NCBI GenBank assembly: GCA_036583965.1
Contig: JAZBQD010000014.1
Location: 2,646,001 to 2,710,000, forward strand
Reading direction: 5' to 3'
DNA from: Prunella strophiata
Lineage: Eukaryota > Chordata > Aves > Passeriformes > Prunellidae
Length of the DNA stretch: 64,000 nt
Part shown: positions 38,506 through 52,051 of the stretch, in pieces
Numbering within the stretch: the first letter of the stretch is position 1
How the letters are laid out: each line of letters begins with the position of its first letter
Notes under the pieces: generated by a model
Databases searched by the model: none
Told to the model about the DNA's origin: nothing
The model's input: only the letters and a program-made list of their open reading frames with translations
Translations under genes and position numbers: made by a program

Positions 38506-41500
38506 TCCTCTTCATCAACCAAACAAGTTTCTAATTCCTGACTTACTGAAAAAGCAGGGAGCTCTGCTAGCATTGCAGTGCTTTTAGTCTTTGCTTGGAA
38601 CTTTCTTTGGAACTGGATTACTCTTAGCTCCAATAAGAATTTTGATTTGGCAATGGCAACTCCTAATCTTTTCATCTGTCTCTGGTTGATCCTTTGGTGG
38701 GAGGTACTCATCAGGCTATGTGTTAAATTCCACTAATTTGTCCTATGCCAACAGAAATTGCTATGGCTTTGTCTGTTTCTTATTATTTCAGAGTAATGGC
38801 TTTTTTTTTAAGGTCTGTTTTATGTTCATTCTGTTGCAAATTCAATGGAAAGAATGTCTCAGGGCAAAGGGAATGCATGTCAAGTAGCAGGAATAATGGA
38901 GAGCAGGGTCTCAAATGGGGACACTGGTGGTCTCAAACGTGACTGACAGCTTCTTGCTTGTATTTTGGTAAGCCCTGCTGTAAAGTGGCACAAAAAAATG
39001 GCAGCTGGGGCTGGGAATGATGTCCTTGGGATGCATGAATGGGCTGGTGCAGGTTTGGGCTGCGTGCCTCTCTCCAGACAGGGACAGTGGCAGCCACTTG
39101 TGGCAGGAGTGACTCCGTGCCAGACTCCACCAAGTCCCCAGAGTGCCAAAGCCTTGAAGGCTGAATTTCAACAGCAACCACAAACCATGTGAATGTAACA
39201 AAGAGAGCTTGAAAATCTTCCCTAAGCGTGTTCAAATGGCTCATGGGCTGGTCCAAATGTGCTGTTGATTCAATGTTACTGGAACTGGGAATTTTAAACC
39301 ATCAGGGATGTTGCTACCACTGCTTGTAAAGCATGTGTTAGATAAAGTGGGATGATAAAGGTCCACAGCCCTTTTATACTGCTAGGATGACTGATGCCAG
39401 TTCTACCTATGCAGAGCTGGGGTGTAGAAAAGTACTTTTTAAAATGTGGAGTTTCCTTAGATGATTTTATCCTGGAGCTGTTAAACAGAGAAGACAAGAA
39501 GTTTCCTACATAGGCCAGCTGACATTAATGGCTTGTGTCTGTTCACTGACTTCAAGAGAGTAAGATGAAGTTGAATGCATTATACATTTATTGTTTGCTT
39601 CTTAACTGCTTTGTTTTGCCTGGTTGTAGGTTCTTCTTTTAAAGAATGAAGTCAGATAACCAGTTGTTTCTGAATATACATGCTGCTCATCTTTCCTGTC
39701 TCTGTTCTCAGCACTTCAGTTGTAAATTGTGGGGTTTGCATTAGGGAAATGGAATTCATTTAAATAGCCAAGACAACAAATGAATTTGGAGTGGATCTGT
39801 GTATGTTTCAAAGAGACCCCAAAGAGACTGGAGAAGGAGCTATGGCAATCTAAGGATACAAAAGGACTTGTGTCTAGGGCTAGAGACAGCCCAGTTTGCA
39901 TGGTTGCTTGGGGTTTTTATTCAACACTTGCACTGCCTCAGATCATCCTACCTAAAAAATGAGGGTTCAGCTCCTTCCTCTGTACCTGGAGCACTGTGGA
40001 AGTCATTTGCTTCTCAAAGTGGATAGTTATGTCTGTTGGAAAAGCAGTTTAGAAACCTCTTCTGGTATGAAGATACTTTAAGATGTAACTAGTTCTTATA
40101 TTTGCACATCTGAATTACTGCCTTAGGTTTTCAAAAAGGAGGGAAAGAAAAATGAGACCCATTTCTGAGGTCTGTGGTCTAAATGAAGGGAACATTTGAA
40201 CAGAGATCAATAAAGTGAGCCTTACATTGTAGCCAGCACCTTCAGTTCAGAATGGGAAAATATGGAACCACTATTCTGTGCTGTGGGTGCAGTTCAGATG
40301 CAGCTAAAAGCAAGTTGTTCACCCTTGCAGAACGGGCTCTGTATAACTTGGAATTTTTGTGTGTATTCTGCCAAATTTCTGAGTGAATCTTTTGGAGCTG
40401 GCTACTGCTGCTCTGCTGTGGAGATGCAGTAGTCCATTTTATAAAGGAGTGATGTGTGCCTGCGTGCATGAGAGCAGAACTGACCTCACAGCTGGCATTG
40501 AGCCCTGATTTTGGTCACTTGTGCTCCCCTCCCCTGCTCATCTTCTCCCTTCCAGGACTCCACTAAGTGGTGCTTTTGGGTGCTTCCCCTCTCTGGGACT
40601 ACTTGATCACCTAATTTTTGCAGGCTTATAGAGAATTTTCTTTTTGTGTGTTTCTGGGTAAGCACAGAGGCAATTTTTGTCCTAGCCTTTGTTCCTTAGA
40701 GGTGTTCGGAGGAAGATTGTTTTTACTGATATTCACTAGAACCCATAATAATTTCTAGGCTTTCATTTGGGGCCACATGTGAGCACATCTTGTATTTCTT
40801 TTTTTGGCTAGCAGAGCAAAATGTGTGTTTAGAAAAGGCTTCAGGTTGCACAGAGGAAGCTGCTTGAACCACTGGCTTCAGCAGATGGAACTTCTTACCA
40901 GATACTCACCCCTGCCCTGTGATCCTCCTTAAAAGGTTTTTGTACATTAAAGGCCAGCATTTCCATAGCAGTTTTTCAAATCTCTTGTGTGAAGTTGAGA
41001 AATAAAGCAGCAGATATGATAAGCTGTGCTGCCTTCCTCCACTCTGCTGCAAGGATGTTGATTGTAAAACCAAAAAATCTCTTCATTGATAAAATCTTTC
41101 CCGAGCAGGGGTCAGCTGTCCATTTCCTGACCCATGCATAGATCTGTTGAGAACATTTTTCTCAGGAACACTCCTTCCTTTTTGTTGTGTCCTGTTTTCC
41201 ATATGCTGTCCCTGGATTATTTCCAGGGAAGGAAAGAAGCCACCAAAAGGAGCAAACCAAACCCACCAAATCTCACCCCACCTCTGGTGCTGCTGCAGCA
41301 TCTGCCCTCAGACCCAGATGTGAGCATCTCTAGGGGGTGATTATTGTATTGTTTTCATACACCAGCATGTTAAAAATCCAGTTTCCCCCTCTTGCAAACT
41401 GTCTTAGACCTCCAGTAGCTTTAGGGTCATCTTGCTTGATTAAGGACAGCAAAATTCAGTCTTGGCTTGTGTTTGTGCATCTGTAACTTTTTAATCTGGT

Positions 41501-43573
41501 AACACATTTTAGTCATTTCAGCATGTAGTCTTGGAAACAAATACTTTCTTACTCCTATCACTTACAAGGTTTATTTGAACAAAATTCTATTATACCAAAT
41601 AAATATAAACAGTACTTCTGCATAATACTCCTGTCCTGCGTCCCAGAACATTTCACAAACCTCAACTTCTCAAGTTTTTATTTCTTAGAATCACCAAAGG
41701 CCAGGAAACAGTGGAGCATGGTTTGAAGTCTTTATATAATTACATGCAAAGCTGGCACCCATGCTGCTCCACTGTCAGCAGGATAGTCAGCCTGGAGTCT
41801 GAGAAAGAGAAGTGCTGGAGAGATAAGTCATGTTTAGGGGAATGGGAGGACTCTGAGAAACAGGATATGACACAGAGGCCATGGGAAAAAGTGAAACCTC
41901 CTCCTTTGCCACAAGCCCAGATGCCTGCAGTAAAGCTGAGCCTTGGTGGGGGGACTCCACGTGGGTGTAGGAACAGCTCTAAAGAGCAGCTGGTAGTGGG
42001 GGGCCTTACAGGAGCACCCTCATGTGCATGGGCAGCACTGAGAATATGATAAATCTGAAGACAAATAATTGTTATTAATGCTTGGCAAAAGCAGCTGCTC
42101 GTAGAAGCCAGGACAGTCACAAAAAATGAGTAATTTAATGCTGAGAGAAGATTTGGGCCTGGAACAAAACACTGGGGATCTAAGGAGGAGCCCTTAGTGT
42201 TGCTAATAAATATCCACTTAGGCAGATTTGTCACTCATGTTTCTGAAAGTTTTGTGGCTGGATGAAAAGAATGTGCTTTTATTTCTTGAGCAGCTGTTCT
42301 TTTAAATGGGTGCAGCTGTACCACAGTGTCCATTGACACCAATTGCTTTGTGATTTAGAGTATTGGTTGTAGTCAACTGAGCAGAAAGATAATTTTTTTT
42401 TTTTTCTTTGTTAAAATGAGGAAAATCTTGTGAAATAGTTCAGGTTTGTCAGGCTGGAGCAAGCCCCAGTGCAGTGTTTCTGTGAGGATGCTGTGAGAGC
42501 TTTGTAAGAGGGCCATGGAAGTGGATTATCAACAGCTGAGGCACAGCTTTGCTGGAGCTGCCTTTTTTTGCTCCAGCGAGGCCATGACCTGCCACATGCA
42601 ACGTGGAACTCATCTGAGAGCTCTCCTATGGCAAGAGCAGCATTGCAGTTATGTAATGCAGTTTTATTGTTAGAAGTCTGTGAAAACAGGAGCTGTGAAC
42701 TTGCAGGCGATTCAGAGCTGAAATTTTTCCATATTCTCACTCCAAAAGGTTTTTTTGGAAAGTTTCATGGAATGCTGTTTGGCACTTTTTGATGGGAGTG
42801 AGTGTGCATGTCTGAAGGAGACTTTTGATTTTCCTAAACCATCCCATTCTAAGAGTGAGTTTCCCTAAATTCAAAGCTTTGGGAGAGGAACAGTTTTAAT
42901 CTTGGCTCTCTCAGTAGTCCTGGAGAAGGGCTTCTGTCTTTCTGTTGTAGGCATAAACTATTACATGCCTACAAAAGGATTTTATGGTAAGGTATTTCAG
43001 TCTTTTACAGGTAATATTGGAGTTTTAAACCACCATCTTGAGGAACTTTTTTGCAAAAATAAAAATCAGGAAGATACCACTGCTGCTCAGCTTCTGTCAA
43101 AACTGAGGTGAAATATCAGGAGGTGCAGTTTTTTGAGGGAGGTTACTTTTTAATGTAAATGACTACAATTTCTTCAAGATAAGCAGCTCCTATAATTATG
43201 GATGCCAATTACCTTGTTTTTTAAATATCTAATTTTTTGAGTAAATAAGAGAGATAATGGCATTGCAAATAAAACCATACCATTGCACTGTTTTCCTTGA
43301 ATGAAGATGCCTAATTAATTTCCCTTTCCTCCTCCAGAAATTGAACAAAAGTCTGGGTTTTACCCTGCTAAACAGTTTTAGTTGTCCTGGAAAGAAAGGT
43401 AAAGGTCTTAAATTTCTATCAGTTTGTTAAATCCAGGTGTGCAGTTAGAGAAGGGAAATCCACATTGAGTTGGGAGTTTGGAGGCAGTGGAGAAGGAGCG
43501 CTGGGAGTGCTCTGCTTATCAGCCAGCAGAGAGTTTATTGTGGCCCTGAGGGAGCCTTCTGAGATGCCACTGG
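38506..43573. other. Non-coding sequence
   Basis: No gene or repeat is confidently recognised in about 5 kb. The longest ordinary frame is 164 codons on minus (42234-41740). It overlaps a 112-codon plus-strand frame and has no visible domain, signal peptide or splice context. Confidence 0.55.
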
Positions 43574-43710
43574 GATTTTTTTGTGTTCTCTCTTTTTTTG
43601 TGGCTTGTTTCTTTGGTTTTTTGGTTGCTTGGTTTTTTTTTTTTTTTTTTTTTTTTTTGTTTTTTTTTTTTTTGTTTTTTTTGTTTTTTGTTGTTGTTGG
43701 TTTTTTTTGG
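43574..43710. repeat. T/G low-complexity tract with T26
   Basis: T-runs separated by single G residues, including T26 at 43633-43658 and T14 at 43660-43673. The Phe-rich plus-strand frames are artefacts of this tract. Confidence 0.95.
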
Positions 43711-46700
43711 GGGTGCAGTGTTAATGTTTCTTTTTGTGGCTTTTTACTTTATGCATTCGAAATTGCCTTTTTTTCCTCCCTTACACTGTGCTTTTGGGAA
43801 GTTGTGGGGAATTTTTGCTTGGCTTAGTCTGGTTTTGTTTAAACTTTCTCACTTTAGTTTCTGTTTGAAGTAGCATTTATGACATTTCTTGTACTGCAGT
43901 AGGCATTGAAAAGCTTCTTACTGAAATATTAATATAGATACATTGATTAAAAATTCAGTGTAAACCACTGAAGCAACTGGAGTTACTTTAATGGGTTATA
44001 GGGCAGAGTCTGCCCTACTGTGGTCCAGTGGGTAGAAAACACAGCAATTCTTTTTGGATAAGTTTCTTTTTCCCTCAGCAGTTAATGCTTATCTGCAATT
44101 CCCAGGAATTACTTGTGAGCTGATTTGAATTCTACTCATGGTTATAAAAGCTGGGAATTTTGAGGTCTGCTTGCTTTTTTGATTGCATTTATAATAAGGT
44201 GGGAGCTTTCCCTTACACAAATATCCCTTTTCCCTGAAGAGAGCACTCACCTAAGACAGGTGGAAGTCTTTGGAAATTCAAAATGGCAACAGTTTTTTAA
44301 TGGCTTCAGAAAACATTTGATATTTTTGTGACCAACAAGTGACACTGTTTTGGGGTTCCTCATACTTTGAGTACAGCACGTGGAAGGCAGAGGCTTTAAA
44401 TTAATTTGATATGCCTGACTGATTATTCTAGGTCAAGTCTAATTATATGATATTTACCAGGTATCTAGTTAATCTCATTTTTACCCTGGCCATGACTCAT
44501 GGGGTCTGGGGTCCCACCACATGCAAGAGCTTCTGGCTCCCAAACCAACATTTAGATAATTTCTTCCTCCTGTCCTATGAAGTGATTGAAAGAGGTGTCC
44601 TCCTTCAGCTATTACCTGGCACCTTTTTATTCTTTCCCTTATTGCAAGGCAGTGATGACATTTACTACTCAGTTTAGTCCTCTACTCTTCTGGATATTTA
44701 TCCTTCTGTGGCAGTCTCACCCAAAACTTTATAGTAATTGTTCCAGGTGCCTGTGGATGCTCTTTAGCAGTGACTGTATCTAAAGCCCATATTCTCTGGG
44801 AACAATCAGGCATTTTTAATTTTTTCCCCCTCCTTCTGTGTGTTGAACAGCTGAGCCAATAAATATTTGGGATCCAATGGCATTATTAGTCACTTGTAGC
44901 AACCCCCATTCTGCTGGACCCAAGCTTTTCCACATTTGGTTAAACAGGAAAATGCAGGAAAAAAAACAAAAATAGTTCACTGTGCATCACAGGGCCTGGC
45001 AGTCAGATCTTGGAGGAGTTTCTGCTGTTTGTTTTGGGAATGGATGCCCTTGGTTGCCTGTATTCAAGCAACCTGTTTCAATGCTGTCTGTACAGGAGGG
45101 CACAAGAAAACCTCCAAGGTTTTGGGGTAGGGTGCCTTAAAACATCCTTGTGCTCTAGTCTTCAGCCAGGAAAAAGCAGTAAATGTCAAATATATTAGAT
45201 AGTAAAAAAAATAAAATTGCTAAGAAAAGAAAACTCCTTGTAATTAAAGTCCATAAACTGGTAATAATTCTGAGCATCCCAAATGTTTTAATTCGCTGTT
45301 GTGACCATAAATCATTTCATCCACAGCTTGAAGCCTTGGAAACTACCTGAATTGTGACCTAGTGAATATTTGTCACTCAGTGAGAGTATTTTCATCCTGT
45401 TTCTCTTGGGAATATAGAATATTCCCTACTTTTTAGTTGCTGGAGCACTGAGTAGACCTGTATCGTAAACAACATATGCTGCTATCATTAATGGTATTTT
45501 AGGCAGAAGGCTGTATTGGAAACTTTTCCCTTCTGAGAGGGGACAGGAGTGGGAGCCTGGAGGGAACACTGCTGGGCCACTTGTGTGTGGGTTTAAAAAT
45601 AAAACAGTGCCAGCAGCAGCACCCCCCAGCCCAGCCTCTTCCATAGGTTCTGTCACCACGTATCTGTTTATTTCTAATGGCTCTTTAAATGACAGCTTCA
45701 TAAACTGAACTATCCAAAACAAAGGCCATGGAGTTTACTTTGGCCATCTCAAGTAAATTTTCCTAATCTAAACATCAGCAGTGCCTTTCATAAATCAGTC
45801 CAATGACGTCATCTTTTCAATTAGCCAGGCTGGTGTTTGTGTCCTGGCCTCAAAAGCTATTTGACCAGTTAATGTTTTCAGGTTTTGTAGTAGTCCAGAC
45901 TCCTCTCCAGTTCTCAGTAACGTGCTTCAAGTGGGAACACATTTATCAATAATTGCCACTTTTTAAGTGCAGATAGCAGACAGTGATTAATTGCTAACCT
46001 TTTCTGTTGTCTACCAGAAATAACAAGCACAGTCTGTGGAGTTCAAAATTGTTCATAATATATCTCGCAGTTCTTAGTGGGGGACACAGGCATCTGCAAT
46101 TTAATAGGTGTTAGGAAGAGTAGGGGAATAAGAAAAATTATTGGGTGGGTTGTATTTCCAGGAAAGGTAAAATGAGGTAGTGCTAAGAGCTGGGAGTGAA
46201 TCATCTGTCTGCCTGAGTGTGCTAGTTTGTTTTATTTCCCAATAAGTATTTGAAACTTGACTTAAAAGGTTATTTCAAAGAGATTCAACTTCAGTCTCCC
46301 TTTCCTGCAGGTTAGAAGGGATCAAGCCCCTGCTGACAGGGAGGTTGTGTGCAATGCTGGGTTGGGGAACAGTTCAGCTGCAGCATATCTTTTTCTCTGG
46401 GTGAAAATGCTTCCATTACATGAAAGAGGTTTATTCTGATAAGGTTTTTAGCAAAATCCACCAGCTGCCAAGAGACAGTCAAGCAAACCAACAGTGTTCT
46501 TCCTCTTAATCACACCTTCCTCTCCCTATGTGGAAATAACAATAAGGGCTGACACGAGCTGAAAAAAGCCAGAAAATGTAGAGCCAAGGCTTAGCTCCTA
46601 TCCTCAGCTCACCCTAGCAACACATTCATGCATTGCAACACAGATGCTATGTAAGGTCACCTTCTGCCATAGTGTCAGCTGTGACTGAATCCCCTGAAAG

Positions 46701-47073
46701 AGAAACTAAAAATGATCTTAAAACACACAAACTCTTCCATATGTGTGTGTGGGATGTATGGTTTTGTTTATGTTAATGATGAGACTTGCACCAGTGAGTG
46801 GTCATGTCCTTGGCTGGAAATGTGCAAATGCTTGTAAGCTGGCTCTGTGAATCTCTTTCAGTGCCCTTTGAAACAACCTGAGCTTGGGTTGCCATGATGC
46901 TATTTCTGTTCTTCAGCTTTCTGCACACAGCAGCCTTTCAGCAGACCTCCTGCTGCTTGTCATTGCCATGGCTTAGCTTGTTGATAGCAGGAGTGGCTTT
47001 GTGAGCTAAACTGTCCTTTTCCCATTTCTCTTTCCCTATCATTTCTGAGGCAAGTTAGGAGCCCTGGTGTTGG
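43711..47073. other. Non-coding sequence
   Basis: No gene is recognised. A minus-strand segment ending at a GTGAGTGC donor near 44252 is open in one frame but has a poor acceptor. Confidence 0.55.
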
Positions 47074-47534
47074 TGATGCCTTGTGAAGGCTGCCCTGGAA
47101 CAGAGGCTGGGCAGAGTTAAAGAATAAAGCAGGGATTTATTCAAAGGATCTCCTCCATGGATCCACCTTGGGCAGCACCAGAGCCCAGGCAGGGCTGCAC
47201 CCAAGATGAACCAAAATGGGCCCAAAATGCACCAATGGTCACGGGGTCTGTCACTGGGATCAGCTCTGCTCCATTTGCACCTTGGAGTTCATTGTCCCAT
47301 TCCAGCTTTAGCCCCTGCACTCCCACCCTGCTTGTTTTTCTCTCCTCAGCCCACGCTGTTTGTGCTCTTGGGCTGAGATTTGGATCATTTGTCCTTGGTG
47401 CCCAGCTGGAGCAGGAATTGTTTTGTCTCCCTGCTCTGTGCACAGAGCTCACCATCCCCTCATATGAACCCCAGCCCCACACACTAAAGCAGCACAGAAT
47501 CTGAAACACAGAAAAGCTGAAACCTGAGGCATCA
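47074..47534 (-). mobile_element. Probable solo LTR of an endogenous retrovirus
   Basis: The segment begins TGATGCCT (47074-47081) and ends AGGCATCA (47527-47534), a perfect 8-bp terminal inverted repeat with the TG...CA ends of retroviral LTRs. It spans 461 bp, a usual LTR length. On the minus strand an AATAAA polyadenylation signal lies near the 3' end (reverse complement at 47136-47141), which sets the orientation. The sequence style, including AAAGAATAAAGCAGGGATTT and the GC-rich centre, resembles LTRs I associate with songbird genomes. That family link is from memory. No internal retroviral genes are adjacent. I could not find a clear target-site duplication, so the exact ends are uncertain. 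Opposing 122- and 115-codon frames over it are not genes. Confidence 0.55.
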
Positions 47535-48218
47535 TTAGCAGCGGTTGGGCTGCAGCAGAGGCTGAAGGAGCAGCATCAGTAGACACTGAAGCCTGTGGGT
47601 AATTTTAAGGGAGGTAATATTCTAAGAGAGCTGGAACAAGTTCAGGAAAGTCAGGGAAATGCCATCACCTTTGCTGGTGAGATACTTGCAAGTCTCAGCC
47701 CATTTCAGTGGTATGGCTTTGCTTCCTGATGGCCATCAATGTGTGGCCCTCATCACAAAGACTTAGCTGTGAATTGGCCACAGACTTGCTTGAGAATATG
47801 GAAACTTTCCCTTGATGTTCTGTAGGAAATGTTTTAAGTCCTAGGGCTCATGCTTAACAAATTGCTGAGCTGATAATCATCCCCTTTAGTTTGTCTTCAA
47901 GCAAGTGAGCAGAGTGTGGGAGTGAGCATCACATCCATTATTGATGTAACTCATGAGTAGAGTGTGGGTGCTTTTTCTTCAGTGCAAATTTGCTGTGATC
48001 TGGGGGAAGAAGGAGGAATGAATTAGAGCTGGAGATGTCTGTTAGTGTTGTTGAGGCACTTGTGCAGCATCTCTCTGCCCTGAGCTTTTTGCCTTGACTC
48101 ATTGATTAAGTCACAATTTAGCCCTGGCTAGATAGGTGTAATGGTTGTTCTTCTGCAGGTTGAGGGTTTTTCTTCATGATTTGTGCAGTTGACTGGGTGG
48201 ATTCCTTCCTGGGGGGTG
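47535..48218. other. Non-coding sequence
   Basis: Nothing is recognised here. Confidence 0.55.
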
Positions 48219-48540
48219 AGAGGACATTTTTCTAATATCCAGTCTAAACCTTCCCTTGAAGCCATTTCCTCTTCTCTTATCCTTTGTTACCCAGGAGAAG
48301 AGGCCAACCTCCACCTCACTACAACTTTGTTTCAGGTAGTTGTAGAGAGTGACAAGGTCCCCTCTAAGCCTCCTTTTCTCCAGGCTAAACAACCCCATAT
48401 CCCATAGCTGTTCCTCAAAAGACTTGTTCTCCTGACCCTTCACCAGCTCTGTTGCCCTTCTCTGGACATACTCCCAACACCTCAATGTCTTTTTTGTACT
48501 GAGGGACCTAAGCAAACTATTTGAGGTGTGGCAGTGATGA
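48219..48540 (-). mobile_element. CR1 LINE fragment, end of the reverse-transcriptase frame
   Basis: On the minus strand the translation contains the C-terminal CR1 ORF2 landmarks [38 protein letters not shown] and RFRLDIRK in the right order. The frame is open over most of the fragment (48515-48174), longer than in the other CR1 copies here, but it covers only the tail of ORF2. The endonuclease, the polymerase core and the 3' terminus are missing. It is inactive. Confidence 0.92.
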
Positions 48541-50246
48541 TCTCAGTCAAGGGATACTGTTGTGGAAATACTAATTTGGTGGTTTTGGCCCTCAAGGAGG
48601 ATCTTTATGCTCATCTAACTTGTTCAAGATTACTGGGCTGCAGAGATGCTAAAGTCATCTTGAGAGCAGGCCAGGGGTGGAGTGCTTGCTGATAACCTCA
48701 TGGTAGCAAACCCTTGTCCAGAGCTCGGTGAGCATTCAGAAATGTGCAAAAAAAAAAAAAAAAAAAAAGAATGAATGGTTTCTGGATTGTGTTAAATCCA
48801 GTGAGCAGAGCCTGTGTGTTTTCCTGAGAGGCTGAAAGCCTGGATTCATGCATTATCTGGTAACTGGAGCTGGGTTATCAGTCCCACTGTTAGGGATTCT
48901 GTCTGACCATGCCCTTATCTCCCGAGTGCTACCGGTTGCAGGGCAAGTGCCTTGTTTTTGCTGCTTTATGCAGCAGCTTCTCACATGTCTGAAGGGAAAG
49001 CTTTCTCCTTCCACTGCCATCACTTGGGCATGCCAAGGTCAGCACGTGGGGAGAGCTGGGGTTTGCTCTGTGCACATAGAAATAGGCAGCAAAGGGGAAG
49101 CTGTGTCTCTACAGGCTGGCATTAAAAACATTCTAAGAGGGGTTTTTTCTCAAGTTAAAGCAAACAATTGCAAATAACACAAAAAGCAGCTTTGGCTTGA
49201 GTAGCTGATTTTTTGGAATTTGGGGTTTGCTGTGTGAGTCTGGGATGAAAGGGGATAAATTGACCCACGTGCAGGTGAGGCAAGGCAGCCTGGAATGACT
49301 GCAGAACAACAGAAAAACAGAACAAGGATGGCTTTCCTCCATGGAAGTGCAAATCTAGTGGCAAATTCATGAGTGGTATGATTTCCTTCAGTCTCTTCTG
49401 GTTGAGAGGAAAGGACTGACATGGCCAGCACTGATTCCCAGTCCTACTGTGGATGCTCTAGTGATCAAGACATTTGCTTGTCCCGTGTTCTGCTGGGACT
49501 GTTTGAGTTACAAACTCGAACTGGAGTTGTAAACCCTAGATGGAATAACCTGTGTCACCTCTAGCTGCTGTGTGTAGGAGGTGAAACTGCAGAAAAGGGG
49601 TTTCCTGCAAGTCTGAGACTGAGCCTAAAACCAGAACAGAGCACAGGATGTGTAAAAAGTGAAGGCAGGAACGGTCTGGATGATTTTTATGTAAATGAGA
49701 ATCTGCATTTGTCCTGGAAAAAGTAAAGGAATTGACTGAGAGGTTGTAAATAGGTAGTTGAATGTATTTTGGTAACTGAACAACAACCACAGGCTGAGAA
49801 AGCTGAGTGGAGTGGAATGAAAGAGTGTGTGGCTAACTCCTGGGTAAAAGTTGATAGCATGGGCTGTATCTTCAGGGGACAAATTTCCTTTATCATCAGT
49901 CTGATTTATACACTTCATTAGATATGGGTTTTTTCAAGAAAGGAATCTGAGCCAATTTTATCATTCAGGTTTTTGATAAAACTGATTTGTGAGTGGTGCT
50001 CTGGGGTGAATTTTATCAAAATAACCTATGGACTTTTTAAAAAATCCTTTCAAGAGGCTGAAAGACATCTAAATCTTATTTTCAATTGTATGCATAGCAA
50101 TTTGCCTTGGGCTACACATAATAGGTTCAACAGTTTCTAGGGCCTATAATTCTGATAAATGGGAATAATTGCTTATTCTTAGGCTCAAGAATGCAAATTT
50201 TTAACAGCTACAGAATAAACTGCATTTCTTAGGCTTTTGTGGTGAA
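48541..50246. other. Non-coding sequence with an A21 run
   Basis: A pure A21 run lies at 48748-48768. No gene is recognised in the rest. Several overlapping minus-strand frames between 49.1 and 49.9 kb share the same DNA in different registers. Confidence 0.6.
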
Positions 50247-50445
50247 GAATCACAGAATATCCTGAGCTGAAAGGGGCTCATGAGGATCAATGGCTCTGCA
50301 CAGGATGGCCCCAAAAATCAGACCACATGTCTGAGAGTGTTGTTCAAGCTCTTCTTGAACTCTTGGTGCTGTGACCACTGCCCTGGAGAGGCTGTTTGAA
50401 TGCACAGCCACCCTCTGGGTGTAGGTGCTGTGTTCTCTCTTTTCC
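50247..50445 (-). mobile_element. CR1 LINE 3' fragment
   Basis: Read on plus, GAATCACAGAATATCCTGAG opens the segment, followed by CTCTGCACAGGATGGCCCC, GTCTGAGAGTGTTGTTCAAG, then GGTGCTGTGACCACTGCCCT and CACCCTCTGGGTG. This is the reverse complement of the CR1 3' region, in the same subfamily style as the copy at 12535-12738 but in opposite orientation. It is truncated at its 5' side. Confidence 0.87.
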
Positions 50446-51960
50446 ACAGCAGCATCAGAACTGTAAATCAGAATCAGAACTGTAGCAGCACCATGTGAAT
50501 TCATGTGGAAAAGTCTCCAGTAGGTCCAGTGGGGTTTAGTGTGTCATAAGTGTAGCTTTTTAGGCAGTCTCTGACCAGTGATAAATACAGCAACTAGACT
50601 GGCTTCCAGTGGCAAAGTGTCTTTATTTAATTTTAACATCTCAGGGGAAAGGTCTGAAAGCAGATGATTTTATTTAGATATATATCCTACTTGAAGCTTG
50701 TTCTCCTTACATAAGCTTATGCAAGTGCTTTCCCCAGTAGAAGTGACAGTTCATGAGTGCAGGAGATGAAAGACAAGAATTTCCTCTTCCCTCTGGGTCT
50801 TTCAGCCTTGTTCTTGCTCAGGAGTCCTTTTTAAGTTGCAGCTTGCCTGGTGTGTGCTATCCAGAGCTGTTTTGCACATACCTGGAGGTTTTTTTAAACA
50901 CTTTCCAGAAGGACCCTGCTGCCTCAGTGCCTGGTGACAGACAGCTGGGAAATGCTGGCTGGTTTTCATTGGCATTGCAGCTGGCAGTGCTGCTTTGAGG
51001 GCAATGGGGAGCCCCCAGAGCTCAGGGGATGCTCCCTGCTCTGCTCTTGGGAAGGATGGACTCTGGTGCTTGTGCCTTTTTGGACCCAAGATTTCTCAAG
51101 TGCATTTTCCTTTGGCACACGGAATTGTCTTTGTAATCCAGGGGAAGGAGAAACTGGGCCTGAACAGGTGCAAGAGAGAAGCGTGAAAAAGAAGTTGGAA
51201 AAGAAAAATAAGTATTTCTGTGCTAAAGCTCAGGAAATATGACATACTGTGCCTTTCTGGTGAGAAGACAGTAAGCTTTCCATTGAACTTAGAGGTGAAA
51301 TGCAGCAATATTGCCTTGACCATGCTTTTGTCACATGGCCACAAAAGTGAAAGGAGAGATGTTTAAGGCTTTAGGACATTATCAATTTGAAACTCATTTT
51401 GCATCTTTTGGACATTGACTGCATGGGTATAAAAGCTTCTTACATCTTCAGGCTGAATTTTGAATTTTTTTTTATCTTTATATTAAATTTGGTAAGACGT
51501 GTGGCCTTGTAACTGTGAACTGAAATAAGCCAGATTTTCTGCTGCAGCAGGAAACTTGCAGTTGATGTATTTCCTCTCAATGATCCTCTAGGTGATGCCC
51601 TCCCATTTCTACTTCTCAAAGTAACATGAAGTGAGATAGCCTGCCTCTCCCTCCCTGTCCCCAGTCTCTCTTTGTTCTGGGAGACAGATTTAACTCCGTA
51701 AGACCAGGGAGCAGCCATGCACTGGTCACCAAAGAAAACCTTTATTTCTTGAAAGCAGTGGTACTAATGAACTTCAGGAATAATCAGTCCAGTGTGTTGG
51801 GTATTTATTATGATAGCTGGCTATCAAGTTCTGGGCATAAAACCTAAAGATCTTTTATGTCATCTCTCCCATGATGATAAAGGCCTCTATTTTTAAAAGA
51901 TGCTTATGCAAAATTACCATTTTCTTGTCTGAAACTTCAAGAGCTTAATTTCATACATTT
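50446..51960. other. Non-coding sequence
   Basis: ATCAGAACTGTA occurs twice within 50454-50484. No gene is recognised. Confidence 0.55.
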
Positions 51961-52051
51961 TCTTGGTTTTTTTTGGTTTTGTTGTTGGGGTTTTTGTTTT
52001 TTCTGGGGGGGTTTGTTTTGTTTTTTGATGGTTTTTGTTTGTTTGTTTTCT
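51961..52051. repeat. G/T-rich low-complexity tract
   Basis: About 90 bases of almost only T and G, with TTTTTTTTGG, TTGTTGGGG and GTTTGTTTGTTTT motifs. Confidence 0.9.

Noticed and set aside
41740..42234. 164-codon minus-strand frame, the longest outside low complexity
   Set aside because: It overlaps a 112-codon frame on the other strand, has no recognisable domain, and frames of this length are expected by chance in 64 kb.
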